This document shows, in pieces, positions 1 to 11,027 of a stretch of DNA of 64,000 nt. Below the pieces are notes generated by a model, which saw nothing but the letters and a program-made list of their open reading frames with translations, was not told where the DNA came from and made no database searches. Source of the stretch: Haliotis asinina (lineage: Eukaryota > Mollusca > Gastropoda > Lepetellida > Haliotidae); assembly GCF_037392515.1 (NCBI RefSeq), contig NC_090283.1, positions 27,482,249 to 27,546,248 on the forward strand. Reading direction: 5' to 3'. Within the stretch, counting starts at the first letter, position 1. Every line of letters begins with the position of its first letter. A program made the translations under genes and the position numbers.

Positions 1-1187
1 TGAAAGGTAATCAATTTTAAATATCTGTTGTGAAAGGACAGTAAAACTCAAACTAATCTGTAGAGCTTCCTGCTTCTTTGAATATATATGGGGTACATAT
101 AAGCATTTAAATGTCCATTTTAAATCCCTAAGACAATTGTAACAATATTTTTAAAAAAATATTTACAAAACAAAAACTATGTTTTTGTCTTGTGAGACCA
201 CCCCTATAGGGGCCCTGTGGCCAAGAGCAGGTAACTCTAGACTATAACCTCATACCTGACTTTCCATGCTGAAAGTAGTCAGTCAGAATGTGGGGAGCGG
301 GTGGCCGTACCCCACGAAGGACTATATTAAAAGAATCAGGAACCTCAATAGGTTAGTTCAATTCTTTTTCATATATTCCTCCTTGGGGTACATATAGGAC
401 AGCATAGGACAGACTCCAAAAGACTGATGAAGGGATCAGTATTCTGTCTGTATAAAACAACCCTGCTAAAAATAGTGCAAAAGTTCACTTACTTAGTAAA
501 GTGTCTATCACAGCAAATCAGGCAGGGGGCATGAGCCAGTGTCAGGGCTCGAACACATTATGTTTAAGATTGTGAAAACTTGCTAATGTAAGCTGCTCAG
601 ATAATAACCCCTCCCTCACGTAAATAGTCGGAAGCGACTATCCCAGCCAAACACTAGAGCAGTAAGAGATTAATGCAAAGTATATAGGACAATAACCACC
701 ACCACAGAACAAAACAACCAAGGGGATAGGTAGGAAAGGTTTCATATACCTGACACAAATTAAATCAGCACATAATGGTTCATTTCTGAAAGCTCAATTG
801 CCTTGAGAGGCAGAACCCTGCCCACTGGATAGAACTGACTAACCGAACCAAGCATGCTTGCTGGAGTGTCTATCAAGTTGGTAATGACAGACATTGGCTC
901 CAAATAGTCCTAGACCAGAGCTCTTCAATAGGTGGGGCTGCATCATACACCTTCGAAGTGGCAACTCATTTAACCGAATGAGCCTTCTAAAGCTCAGATG
1001 GTACACAATGTTCATGAGTGTAATCCATACAAACAGTCACAACAATCCACTGGGAAATTGTTTGTTTACCAGGAGACCAGCCTTACCCCCATCATAACAC
1101 AAAACAACTGATTATCCCTACGGATATCGTCTGTTCGCCTGATATATACTTTAAGCTCTTGGCATACATCTAGAAGATGGCTACACT

Positions 1188-1913
1188 TTAAAGGGGTACC
1201 TGGCCGGGATGATTCCCTGAAAGCAGAAGCTCAATAGGTGCTGAAATGTGGAAAGTACAATCCATCAAAGAATGGTAAGTGTCTGGCAACCTAATGCTAA
1301 CTCGATCTTTATGGAAAACAGCGCTGGATCCGAAGCCTTTGTGTGAATGCCAACTACCTGCCTGCCAGAGATTACAGCCACTAGGAACACAGTTTTCCAT
1401 ATCATCAAAAGCTGGAGCAATAGCCCCAACAAATTATGAAAAAGGGGACCAGACAGCCAATCTAGAACAACTGACAATTCCCATGGAGGACTGATCTTTT
1501 GGACAGCCGGACAGTCTGTCCACACCTGCTAAAAAGTGCTGAACAAGAGGGTGCTGCTCCAACAGTGCACCATCAATAGGTATGTGCAATGATGAAATAG
1601 ATGTAGAAAATCCACAAACAGTTAAAGCTGCCAGAGCAGCTTTGAACCAAGACAGAAGAAATTCCAAAACAGAGAATAAATCTGCAGAAAAGGGATCAGG
1701 AATCCCTCTGCTGACACACCGGCATGCATAACATGCCCATCTATCCTCATACCGAACATTTGTCGAATCCCTCTGCAAAGCCAGAATTGTGTCTGTAACT
1801 GATGCAGGAATTCTGCTCACTTGGAGGCAATTCTGGACAGTGACCAGGCCACCCACTGAATCCTGGGATTCAGGTGGAACTCTCCGTTCTGAGATAGAAA
1901 GTCTGCCCGACAA
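1188..1913 (-). pseudogene. Tyrosine recombinase (DIRS-type) remnant
   Basis: Three overlapping reading frames on the minus strand (1913-1434, 1525-1265, 1400-1188) together resemble the recombinase of DIRS-like elements. The N-terminal core-binding part has an alternating hydrophobic helix followed by SSLHIPIDG and QHPLVQHFL. The catalytic part has LSVVLDWLSGPLF and a TVFLVAVISGRQV segment, where the family has its first catalytic arginine. The last part reads HKDRVSIRL and FHISAPIEL. The frame changes at least twice, so no full enzyme can be made. In active relatives the enzyme integrates a circular DNA intermediate without target duplication. Confidence 0.6.
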
Positions 1914-2003
1914 GGTAACAGTACAGGAAGTTGTACTAGAAACCTGAGAATGTAAGAAAATCCAGCCTTGTGCCGACCAAAGTGGTGAAAGAAGGACAAG
2001 TAG

Positions 2004-2301
2004 TCAAGCTGGTTGTGCGGCCAGCTGTGACAGGACTCTGGGAATCAGTGGTATTGGTGGGAATACCCACAGAACCCTGTTTGTCCAATCGAGCTGCAAG
2101 GCATCATTGGCTACTGCCCCTGAATCCAGAATCCGTGAGCAAAACACTGGTATCTGGTTTGTCACCCCAGAGGTAAACAGATCTATCTTGAACGACCCGA
2201 ACAAGCGGGAAATGATCCCGGATATGCCCCAATGGAGATTCCATCCTTACAGAGATAGCATGCGCCATGAGAGAGCATCTGCTACCTCGGAAGATAAACA
2301 A
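2004..2301 (-). pseudogene. RNase-H-like end of DIRS-type pol, broken
   Basis: Minus-strand frames 2301-2104 and 2204-2004, continued in 1999-1817, contain DRSVYLWGDKPDT, LLTDSGFRGSSQ, KIDLFTSGVTNQIP, TDWTN-like and FPPIPLIPRVLSQL segments. These recall the RNase H domain and the 'DLFAS...FPP' region that follows it in DIRS/Gypsy-type polyproteins. They sit directly upstream of the recombinase remnant, as expected for a DIRS element. The usual reverse-transcriptase palm (a YxDD box) was not found, and 2305-2690 gives no recognisable protein, so the 5' part of pol is probably deleted. Confidence 0.5.
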
Positions 2302-2884
2302 TCAACACCCAAATGTACTGGTAAAAATCACAGTAGAAACTGCTATGCCTCCTGCAGGAGTGATGGTGATACTGTGCATGCTTTAGGATATAAGTCATCA
2401 CCGTCTAGTTGTCCATCTCTAGATGCTCAACCCAACAGCAAACTGAGACAATGAAATAAGCATAGCTAAGGTACCCATCCGCCATCATGACAAGCACATT
2501 GCAAGCTGAGAGGGACGGGTACAAGTTACAACAAAAAGATGAAAGAAAAAATTCAGAAACCATCTCTAAATCACCCATGCATGGAAAGGAAGAGATCCAC
2601 ACATACAGTAGCTGTTTTCGAAACACTCATCTTAGCTCTAGAAGGAATTCAACAAATTTCTCTGGTTGATATGGACGTCTTGTCGGTCGAACAAGAGCAT
2701 GGAAAGTGAGGTACAAGGTTATTGTCTAGAGTAATCCGCTCCTGGCTGTAGCCGCCACAGGGGTCCTATAGGGTGGTCTCAAAAGACCAAAATGTAGGTT
2801 TTAAAATGGACAACAAGGTAAAAATCAACTGGGTAATGTATCATGGAGATGTTACTCCAAGAGTGAGATGCAGAAAGGACTCAC

Positions 2885-3001
2885 TTCTTCTTGTGTTCCT
2901 TGTGTTTCCCCATATCGGCTGGGCTTGGGCTCCGCAACGGACCTTTAGTTTTACCAACAGGAGACTTCTGCTTGTGTTTCTTTTTGTCCCCCTTCTTTTT
3001 A
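2885..3001 (-). CDS. ZC3H13: ZC3H13 coding exon 7 (partial gene, continues beyond left edge)
   Basis: On the minus strand a good acceptor (ATTATTTTCCAG) precedes 3001 and a strong donor (GTGAGT) follows 2885. Exon 6 ends two bases into a codon, and this exon starts with the one base needed. It encodes a very basic stretch that includes SKKKGDKKKHKQKSP and LRSPSPADMGKHKEHKKK, like the Lys/Ser/Pro-rich region after the coiled segment in vertebrate ZC3H13, which also has a SKKKG...SPSP run. If the donor were not used the frame would stop at once (TGA), giving a protein of about 297 residues. Human ZC3H13 is far longer (about 1,670 residues), so splicing onward past the window edge is the better reading. 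Confidence 0.6.
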
Positions 3002-3039
3002 CTGGAAAATAATAAAACCACTTTGGTTTAGATGATGTT

Positions 3040-3270
3040 GAGCGGGTGAGTTTAGTGTTATGCCTCACAGCAGTATTCCAGCTATGTGGCAGCAGTCTAT
3101 AAATAATTGAGTCTTGACCAGACTATCCAGTGATCAACAGCATGAGCATCGATCTATGGAACTGAGATACATGGACATACGTCAACCATGTTAGCAAGTA
3201 TGACAACCTGATCCCGTCAGTCACCACTTATGATAAGCATGAGTTGCTAAAGACCTGAATCTTCAGGGGA
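3040..3270 (+). repeat. SINE A copy (in ZC3H13 intron 6)
   Basis: Shows the family landmarks in order: GAGCGGGTGAGTTTAG head, CAGTATTCCAGCTATGTGG, a GTCTATAAATAATTGAGTC block, CCAGTGATCAACAGCATGAG and CCTGATCCCGTCAG. Divergence is moderate. The gagt-like end is on the left. Confidence 0.75.
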
Positions 3271-3454
3271 ATACAGCATTCATGATATACTGAAATGCAT
3301 ATTTTCATATATTTTGTACAGCAGCCTGAAATGCTGAGAACTAATGATACTCTTTTGCAGAGATGAGATACAATCCTGCATTCTTAACATGAATACAGTA
3401 CTCAGACATTGTTTTAAGCCGATGAGTCATTGCTTTAACAATCCGTAATGCTTA

Positions 3455-3595
3455 GCGCCATAATCCATGTGGATCTGGTTGACATGTGTCAGTGTATCCC
3501 AACTGTGTGGATCGATGCTCATGATATCAATCACTGGATTATCTGGTCCAGATTCAATTGTCTACAGATCATCGCCATATAGCTGTGCTAAACAA
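3455..3595 (-). repeat. SINE A fragment, reverse orientation
   Basis: Contains GGTTGACATGTGTCAGTG, GGATCGATGCTCATGAT, CTGGATTATCTGGTCCAGA and CGCCATATAGCTG, the reverse-oriented core of SINE A. It lacks the tetranucleotide tail. Confidence 0.7.
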
Positions 3596-3877
3596 CAGCG
3601 AACAACTGAGCACAGGGTCACAACATGTACCATATTTCATCTGTTTGGTCTGACGAGAGAGGTGACAGAGAAGAATTGACCTCAGATTCTTTACCAACAG
3701 GGCCAGGGTTCAATGAGTGAAATACCGAGCAGGATGTTTCAACTCAGTCTTCTAAACCTAAACTCTGGCTCAACAGTCAGCTTCAGATATACACTCACAT
3801 AGAAGCTGTACATCAAACTTCAGCCATAATTTTACTTCTCTAACCTGAAACACTGTTTCTATGGCTATTCTACTTAC

Positions 3878-3969
3878 CTCGGAGGGGACGTCTTCTTAGG
3901 TGACTTCTTCGGCAAAGTTTTGGTTCTCTCTGGACTGCTCTCCGAATCTGAGTAATCACTGGAAAACGG
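3878..3969 (-). CDS. ZC3H13: ZC3H13 coding exon 6
   Basis: A 92-bp exon on the minus strand, preceded by TTTGTTGCAG and followed by GTAAGT. It enters in phase 0 and leaves two bases into a codon, matching exon 7. The peptide (PFSSDYSDSESSPERTKTLP then KKSPKKTSPPR) is Ser/Lys/Pro-rich and of low complexity, as expected for the disordered RS/KS-like region of ZC3H13. No folded domain is visible. The phase agreement with both neighbours is the main support. Confidence 0.65.
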
Positions 3970-5690
3970 CTGCAACAAATACACGAGAGTTAGTTGAAAT
4001 CTTACCAAGACTTTGAGGCATCACATGCTTGAATCTCTAGGTGACTAGTTCAAATTCGTGTCCGATGCCGCCAATTTGGCAAGTTACAGCCAGAAAACTC
4101 ATCTTGTTCGTGGAGCTGGCACTCAAGATGTGACTCGTCCATGTTAAAATGCGACCATGTCAGATATGATTCTGGTTGAACAAGAAGATAAGCATGATGA
4201 TACACCAAACACAAACAGTGATTGGCTCACACAGAAACAAGCAACAATGTTAACAAAACTAAATGACACAAAAGCCTATCATCAAAGTTGCCCATGTCCT
4301 CGAACAAAGACTGATTTAATACTTTCTATGACGTGGGCACAGAAACACACACTGAGGAAATGTTAAACAAAATCCAGTAAATTGCTCAAGAAAAAAGAGT
4401 GAATATTGTGGAGAGTATGGAAATTGTGGTACTGGTAAACAAGGGATGTAGCTGAGTCTATGTATTGCCAAGATAAAGAGAGGAGAGGACTGGCTAGTAT
4501 GTGGCAAATCTGACCAAGGTAATACAGCTGAACATGCTCACAAATACCATAGCTATATGATAAATCACAGAGAAGAAAGGAAAATGAGGCATGGTTTATT
4601 TCTGGATATATCATTGTTCCAACATAACATCATTTCTACAACTTCCGAAAATATTACCACCACTACATCAACTATACTAGAATGAACAATGCTACTGTTG
4701 GATCTTAATGTGTTTATTTCAGCAAAAAGATACACAATTATTTTCTGATCTACTGAAGTTTGGGTGACACTTTGGGAAATAACACCCCTATCCATAAAAT
4801 TCAGGATTGCAGGGATTGGGTCCTTAAGGGGGAACAGTCCACATTTAAATAGGTTGATATTAAAAGCCTGTAAAATTAACAACATTCTACAGAGGCTGCA
4901 CAAGAATGTATAATTTTTTTATATCTCATATCAGAAATAGATTACTTTTGTTAACTGTACAATAAAACATGACAGGTGGAATAAATTACCCATGACTGCT
5001 TTGTATCTTGATATGATGAATGGGTTTATGTTTGTAAGTTCTTAAAGAAATTCCTCAAGATTTTTATCCTTGTCACAAGGGTCTTTGTCACTGTAATTTT
5101 TTTCTACACAACTATGTTCAGCAAGGCCATTCATGGTTTACAAGCTACAAAGTTTTACTGTAACGTCAGGCTTGCTTGGTGCCAACATCACAACCTGTTC
5201 TAGTCACATCAGAGTTAGAAGGGCATAGCACTGGACAAATGAGACTGCATATTGGCTTGATCTTACTGTAGCAACATTTTTCACAACAGAAGTTACCTTA
5301 CACTTTAACATTCCCACACAATAAGATATTACATATTTTCACACAAGGCAGAAATCTGTATCCAGAATACATTCACATCAAGAAAGGATGACAACAAAAG
5401 ATCAAGTCATCGCTGAAGGTGCATAATACTTTTCATTGTCAGCAAGAATCAGTAAGTTCATAAATTGATGCAATGATTAAACCCCAAACTATCATAACTT
5501 TATTTGTGTACAGGTCCCTCCAATTTCATGTGAAGACCCTTGAAATATTAGATATTTTTGGATCCTGTGACCCCAAGTTTTATAGGTCAAAGTAAAATCG
5601 TGAATTTAGGTAGTGCTGGATGAGAATACTGCTAAACAGAAAAGTAAAACAGAAAAGGCAGAAGAGTGAAACATTAAATGTGTGACTTAC
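3970..5690 (-). other. ZC3H13 intron 5, no features seen
   Basis: AT-rich unique-looking sequence. Minus-strand frames at 4316-4903 are hydrophobic and rich in Ile/Leu/Ser without any recognisable domain or splice framing, so they are not called. Confidence 0.5.
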
Positions 5691-5738
5691 TTTTGTAGGT
5701 TCTGGTCTGTTCTTCTTAAGCGTAAAACTCACAGATTC
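5691..5738 (-). CDS. ZC3H13: ZC3H13 coding exon 5 (48-bp small exon)
   Basis: A 16-codon exon (ESVSFTLKKNRPEPTK) on the minus strand, between a GATTTAG acceptor and a GTAAGT donor. Both borders are phase 0, so including or skipping it would not disturb the reading frame. This makes it a candidate cassette exon. It follows a 7.8-kb intron full of tandem repeats. The support is splice signals and phase only, because the peptide is too short to recognise. Confidence 0.5.
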
Positions 5739-6640
5739 CTAAATCAAACGAAACACACTGTAGCTCACCTGATCCATATTTGATCCATCTGAGGATTACA
5801 CAGTCATTCTTTTCATTACATAATTCATGGATTAGATCTTAATACAGGCAAGTGAAACAAGACTCAAACGACTGGCCTTCTCTGCTGCTGATGGTTTAAC
5901 TGACTACTGTGCACCTCCAAAAGAGACATGCCTGAAGCATCATGATTTTGATCAAACGATCTAGTCCCAATATCATATGTGATTGTGATAGCCAGTTCTG
6001 TTTGAAAGCCAATTTATATAATCACACCAGCATTACTGTCCAAACACTTGCCATGTTTGAAAATTATCATTACATTTACCTATCTCCAAGATTTTAGCAA
6101 AATTGTATTTATAGCATAACACCTAGCAAGCATATGGAGGCCACTTTGAATTTGAAATCTGACTTTTCTGCCTAGTTTACTGGGAAGAGTTTCAATACTA
6201 GAAGTAATATACAATATGCTATTTGATATTTTTTATTTTTGTATTAAATTAGAGAGGACATTTTAGTGGCAAATGATTAGTGGATTTAGTGGATTTTAGA
6301 AGGGGGTGCTTGAAAAATATGTGACACTGTTCCAGTCAACATCGCAATATGAGGTCTGGTGACGATGGAATGAAATTGGTGATGTTTATGAAATGGAGCG
6401 GTGTCCAGTCCAGATTGTTACCCGGGTAACCATGTCCGTTTGTATACTCTATATTCCATCATCATGTACATGGCTGCCTTGACGCATAATTACCATTTTC
6501 AAGCAATTACCTGTCCTGGGGATCTTTTCATGAAACAACTTTTTCTTAGGTTAACCGTAGCTCCCATTCTTTAACACTGCACTAAGGTTACCTTAGTGAC
6601 TTATGATCACCTTAGTGCTTTGTGAAAGGAGACCCTGGTT
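5739..6640. other. Intronic sequence without visible features
   Basis: The left part of ZC3H13 intron 4. AT-rich, with no domain-bearing frame and no repeat recognised by eye. Confidence 0.5.
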
Positions 6641-6746
6641 CCTGGGAGAGGGAAGATGGAGAATGCTCTAAATACCCTGCTGTCACTGTGGCAAAGAATA
6701 TTTGATATGCAGTATAAACTTAAGCCAAATGAACATCTACTCTACG

Positions 6747-7240
6747 CATTTCTTCAATGTACCGGGCAAGGGTTGGGTTTGTACATGCATTTCTTCAATG
6801 TACCGGGCAAGGGTTGGGTTTGTACATGCATTTCTTCAATGTACTGGGCAAGGGTTGGGTTTATACAGGCATTTCTTCAATGTACCGGGCAAGGGTTGGG
6901 TTTGTACATGCATTTCTTCAATGTACCGGGCAAGAGTTGGGTTTATACACGCATTCCTTCAATGTACTGGGTAAGGGTTGGGTTTGTACATGCATGTCTT
7001 CAATGTACCGGGCAAGGGTTGGGTTTATACACGCATTTCTTCAATGTACTGGGTAAGGGTTGGGTTCATATACACATTTCTTCAATGTACTGGGTAAGGG
7101 TTGGCTTCGTACATGCATTTCTTCAATGTACCGGGTAAGGGTTGGGTTCATACACGCATTTCTTCAATGTACTGGGTAAGGGTTGGGTTCATACAGGCAT
7201 TTCTTCAATGTACTGGGTAAGGGTTGGGTTTGTACAAAGT
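6747..7240. repeat. 41-bp minisatellite, about 12 copies
   Basis: The unit CATTTCTTCAATGTACCGGG followed by CAAGGGTTGGGTTTGTACATG repeats every 41 bp with a few substitutions (ACCGGGC/ACTGGGT, TTTGTACAT/TTCATACAC). It has no stop codon in any forward frame, so three long overlapping forward frames (6656-7138, 6702-6974, 6757-7056) arise by construction and are not genes. It lies in intron 4 of ZC3H13. Confidence 0.9.
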
Positions 7241-7596
7241 CCATGCGTGAAGTTGAGCTCATCTGACTTTTATGAGGTGTGCATTTATTAATTTCCTTAA
7301 CAGCAGACACAATTCCTGCATCAGACTGAGCCATATGTAATCCCGTGAGATGCAGGAACATTGTGTCTACAGAAGCCCGGAGTTGATGTCCCAGTCATCA
7401 AAATCATATTGGGAAAACAATACATGCATGCAACATAGAAATGAAGATACCACTGGCATAAATCAAGCTTAACATCACAGACCAATCTACATTCAAGGGG
7501 CATGTTGGCCACTAAACACATCTGCACTGATGAATATATGATGCATTTAAATATGAACATAAACTTTTTTCAAAAATATACTGATGGGAAATGGGT

Positions 7597-7868
7597 GATT
7601 GAGTGAGTGAGTGAGCTTTTAGTTTTATGCCGCATTCAACAATATTCCAGCGATATGGCAGCAGTCTGTAAATAAGACAGACAATCCAGTGATCAACAGC
7701 ATGCACATCCATCGACGCAATTGGCAACTGATGTCATTTGTCAACCAAGTCAGTCAGTCTGACCACCCAATCCCGTTTGCTGCTTTTTACAACAAGCATA
7801 GTCGCCTTTTATGGCAAGCATGGGTTGCTGAAGACCTATTCTACCCCGGGACCTTCATGGGTCTGATG
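7597..7868 (+). repeat. SINE A copy, near full length
   Basis: Starts with a (GAGT)n run and GAGCTTTTAGTTTTATGCCG. It continues with CAATATTCCAGCGATATGGC and GTCTGTAAATAAGACAG, and ends TTCTACCCCGGGACCTTCAT. All landmarks of the family are present. Confidence 0.85.
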
Positions 7869-8341
7869 ACAAATGGTATGAGATGTGAATAAACTGAGAA
7901 TAACTGACATGACAGTGCTTGAATAGAAAGTCGAGTGATCCTCATCAACATCCTAATGTTAAAAGTAGAACAGTCAGGGTTCTCGAGTCTTGGTCAAGAA
8001 CCATATATAGAAGGCAAGGTCCATGGATTTCAACAGGACACTGAGTAATCTTAGTTACAAGGTAACCATAGCTGCCATCAATGTTGATCTACAACAGCAG
8101 TAGTGCTATGAGACATAAGCTCCTGACTCAAACTCTGATTTGGGCAAGCAGCAGATATTAGATATTCATTTAGCATACTTACCCATGCACTAGTGCATGC
8201 TCAAGTCACTGATTCTAAACACATTTGACCAAACATCCTGTTACCAAACCATACATAGCTCCAGTGGTTAAACATAATTTATGACAGTGGAAGTGCTTAA
8301 GTCACCAGATGCCATATTTAAAGACCAATTCACCAAAACAG
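7869..8341. other. Intronic sequence without visible features
   Basis: Unique-looking sequence between the SINE and the 52-bp satellite. No coding or repeat signal seen. Confidence 0.5.
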
Positions 8342-9660
8342 TGGCACTAAGATGACCATGGGTCAAGTACTTAAAACGCCGACTTACACTGACAGAAGTG
8401 CTAAGATGAACAGGGACCAATACTTAAACACTGACTTAAAATCACAGTAATGCTACGATCACCATGGATCAGGTTATTAAACACTGACTTACATTCACAG
8501 AAGCACGAAGATGACCATGGATCAAGTACATAACACTGACTTACATTGACAGTAGCACTAAGATCACCATGGATCAAGTACTTAACACTGACTTACATTG
8601 ACAGAAGCACGAAGATGACCATGGATCAAGTACATAACACTGACTTACATTGACAGTAGCACTAAGATCACCATGGATCAAGTACTTAACACTGACTTAC
8701 ATTGACAGAAGCACGAAGATGACCATGGATCAAGTACATAACACTGACTTACATTGACAGTAGCACTAAGATCACCATGGATCAAGTACTTAACACTGAC
8801 TTACATTGACAGAAGCACGAAGATGACCATGGATCAAGTACTTAACACTGACTTACATTGACAGTAGCACTAAGATCACCATGGATCAAGTACTTAACAC
8901 TGACTTACATTGACAGAAGCACGAAGATGACCATGGATCAAGTACTTAACACTGACTTACATTGACAGTAGCACTAAGATCACCATGGATCAAGTACTTA
9001 ACACTGACTTACATTCACAGAAGCACGAAGATGACCATGGATCAAGTACTTAACACTGACTTACATTCACAGAAGCACGAAGATGACCATGGATCAAGTA
9101 CATAACACTGACTTACATTGACAGTAGCACTAAGATCACCATGGATCAAGTACTTAACACTGACTTACATTGACAGAAGCACGAAGATGACCATGGATCA
9201 AGTACTTAACACTGACTTACATTGACAGTAGCACTAAGATCACCATGGATCAAGTACTTAACACTGACTTACATTGACAGTAGCACTAAGATCACCATGG
9301 ATCAAGTACTTAACACTGACTTACATTGACAGAAGCACGAAGATGACCATGGATCAAGTACTTAACACTGACTTACATTGACAGTAGCACTAAGATCACC
9401 ATGGATCAAGTACTTAACACTGACTTACATTCACAGAAGCACGAAGATGACCATGGATCAAGTACTTAACACTGACTTACATTCACAGAAGCACGAAGAT
9501 GACCATGGATCAAGTACTTAACACTGACTTACATTGACAGTAGCACTAAGATCACCATGGATCAAGTACTTAACACTGACTTACATTGACAGTAGCACTA
9601 AGATCACCATGGATCAAGTACTCAAACACTGACTTACAAAACAGTTACACTAAGATGACC
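8342..9660. repeat. 52-bp satellite array, about 25 units, mostly alternating two unit types
   Basis: Unit A contains GTAGCACTAAGATCACCATG and unit B contains GAAGCACGAAGATGACCATG. The rest (GATCAAGTACTTAACACTGA then CTTACATTGACA) is shared. Inner units are nearly identical and mostly alternate A-B, giving a 104-bp higher-order repeat. Units at both edges are degenerate, as expected when exchange homogenises the centre. Each unit carries an NcoI site (CCATGG). On the transcribed (minus) strand each carries ATGTAAGT, a donor-like 5' splice-site sequence. Confidence 0.9.
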
Positions 9661-10025
9661 ACAACTCCATTATTCCTTAAGAGAGAAAGACAATCAATTT
9701 CACCTGTAGATTTAGATATAGTGACAAAGAAAATACACAAGCGCCTACAACTGTCATTTATTGAGGCATTCAGAGTCCATCAGAAGCTTACAACAAACGA
9801 GGGTACAAAATCACAAAATTCCATCACTAAACCACAACAAAACACGGCCTCAAATACATACAGGCACAGACATACATACAAACAAACACAAGCACAATTT
9901 ATCAGGCATTGAAATACGTAAGCACAACCATGCAGCTGTAGAGTCATTTATCACCTGAACATGAAGTTCACCCAATATCAGGAGAATGTAAGAGGGAAGG
10001 TTGGTGGGTGCGTGGGTGGGTGGGT
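9661..10025. other. Intronic sequence without visible features
   Basis: A+C-rich stretch with a forward frame at 9586-9912 that begins inside the satellite and has no recognisable domain. Treated as non-coding. Confidence 0.4.
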
Positions 10026-10153
10026 GGGTTGGGTGAGTGAGTGAGTGAGTGAGTGAGTGAGTGAGTGAGTGAGTGAGTGAGTGAGTGAGTGAGTGAGTGA
10101 GTGAGTGAGTGAGTGAGTGAATGAGTGAGTGAGTGAGTGAGCGAGCGAGCGAG
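10026..10153. repeat. (GAGT)n microsatellite
   Basis: About 27 near-perfect GAGT units, preceded by GGGT units and followed by GCGA units. It is the expanded tail of the adjoining SINE B fragment, since both SINE families here end in this tetranucleotide. Confidence 0.95.
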
Positions 10154-10245
10154 GGACCTTGGTTTTACACTGCTTTTAGCAATATTCCAGTAATATCAAC
10201 ATCAGAAATGAGTTTCACACATTGTTCCCATGTGGGGAATTGTTG
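10154..10245 (+). repeat. SINE B fragment
   Basis: Contains GGTTTTACACTGCTTTTAGC, AATATTCCAGTAATATCA and CACACATTGTTCCCATGTGG. The tRNA-like end is missing. Confidence 0.75.
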
Positions 10246-10320
10246 TCATACGATGAAACAGGAAACAGCTTGATTCAATTGTTAAAGTGAGGGAGAACTA
10301 GTGTATTCAAGCAAGCTTGT

Positions 10321-11027
10321 GGTATGACAGTATACAGGCACTTTGACAGTAGTTAGGTGGTATGACAGTATACAGGCACTTTGACAGTAGTTAGGTGGTA
10401 TGACAGTATACAGGCACTTTGACAGTAGTTAGGTGGTATGACAGTATACAGGCACTTTGACAGTAGTTAGGTGGTATGACAGTATACAGGCACTTTGACA
10501 GTAGTTAGGTAGTAGGATAGTATTTAGGTGGTAAGACAGTATTTAGGGGGTATATAGTATTTACACTTTATTACAGGTTGTAAGACAGTATTTAGGAAGT
10601 ATGACAGTATTTAGGAAGTATGACAGTATTTGCAGGTGGTGAGACAGTATTTAGGGGGTATATAGTATTTACACTTTATTACAGGTTGTAAGACAGTATT
10701 TAGGAAGTATGACAGTATTTAGGAAGTATGACAGTATTTAGGAAGTATGACAGTATTTAGGTGGTATGACAGTATTTACAGGTGGTATGACAGTATTTAG
10801 GTGGTATGACAGTATTTACAGGTGGTATGACAGTATTTATGTGGTAAGGCAGTATTTAGGTGGTATGACTGTATATAATATGTGGTATGGCAGTATTTAC
10901 TAGCAGTAAGACAGTATTTACTGGCAGTAAGACAGTATTTAGGTGGTATGACAGTATTTAGGTGGTAAGGCAGTATATAATATGTGGTATGGCAGTATTT
11001 ACTGGCTGTAAGACAGTATTTAGGTGG
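10321..11027. repeat. 19/38-bp minisatellite, left block
   Basis: Starts with five nearly perfect 38-bp copies (GGTATGACAGTATACAGGCA then CTTTGACAGTAGTTAGGT). It passes into many degenerate 19-bp units of the type GGTATGACAGTATTTAGGT. The 38-mer is two diverged 19-mers, so a dimer was amplified after the basic array formed. The array is interrupted at 11028 by a hAT-like insertion and resumes at 11961. Confidence 0.85.

Larger units (their letters stand above)
105..2825 (-). mobile_element. Decayed DIRS-like tyrosine-recombinase retroelement with inverted termini
   Basis: Seen: ends that are inverted copies of each other. Positions 186-270 (GAGACCACCCCTATAGG...) match the reverse complement of about 2695-2787, and an outer TGTCCATTTTAAA block recurs at both sides (about 110 and 2805). 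Between them the minus strand carries broken protein fragments in DIRS order: an RNase-H-like piece (2301-2004, including DLF and FPPIPLIPRVLSQL), then a tyrosine-recombinase-like region (1913-1188, with SSLHIPIDG, QHPLVQHFL and LDWLSGPLF). Known: DIRS elements carry RT/RNase H plus a tyrosine recombinase and often inverted repeats. Inferred: the element is internally deleted, since about 2.7 kb is short for a DIRS, and it is dead. Its right end is only about 60 bp from the 5' splice site of the last visible ZC3H13 exon. Confidence 0.65.

Noticed and set aside
1434..1913. 159-codon minus-strand frame as a host gene
   Set aside because: Its sequence is that of a tyrosine recombinase inside a decayed element with inverted ends.
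2879..2884. TGA directly after ZC3H13 exon 7 as the true stop
   Set aside because: It is part of a strong GTGAGT donor, and the protein would be far shorter than the family. Kept only as an alternative.
4316..4903. Hydrophobic minus-strand frames as an extra ZC3H13 exon
   Set aside because: No splice signals with fitting phase, and composition unlike the Lys/Ser-rich protein around it.
6656..7138. 160-codon forward frame
   Set aside because: It consists almost entirely of the 41-bp minisatellite, and the other two frames are open as well.
8342..9660. Regular 52-bp spacing as a CRISPR array
   Set aside because: There are no unique spacers; the whole unit repeats, and the context is an animal intron.
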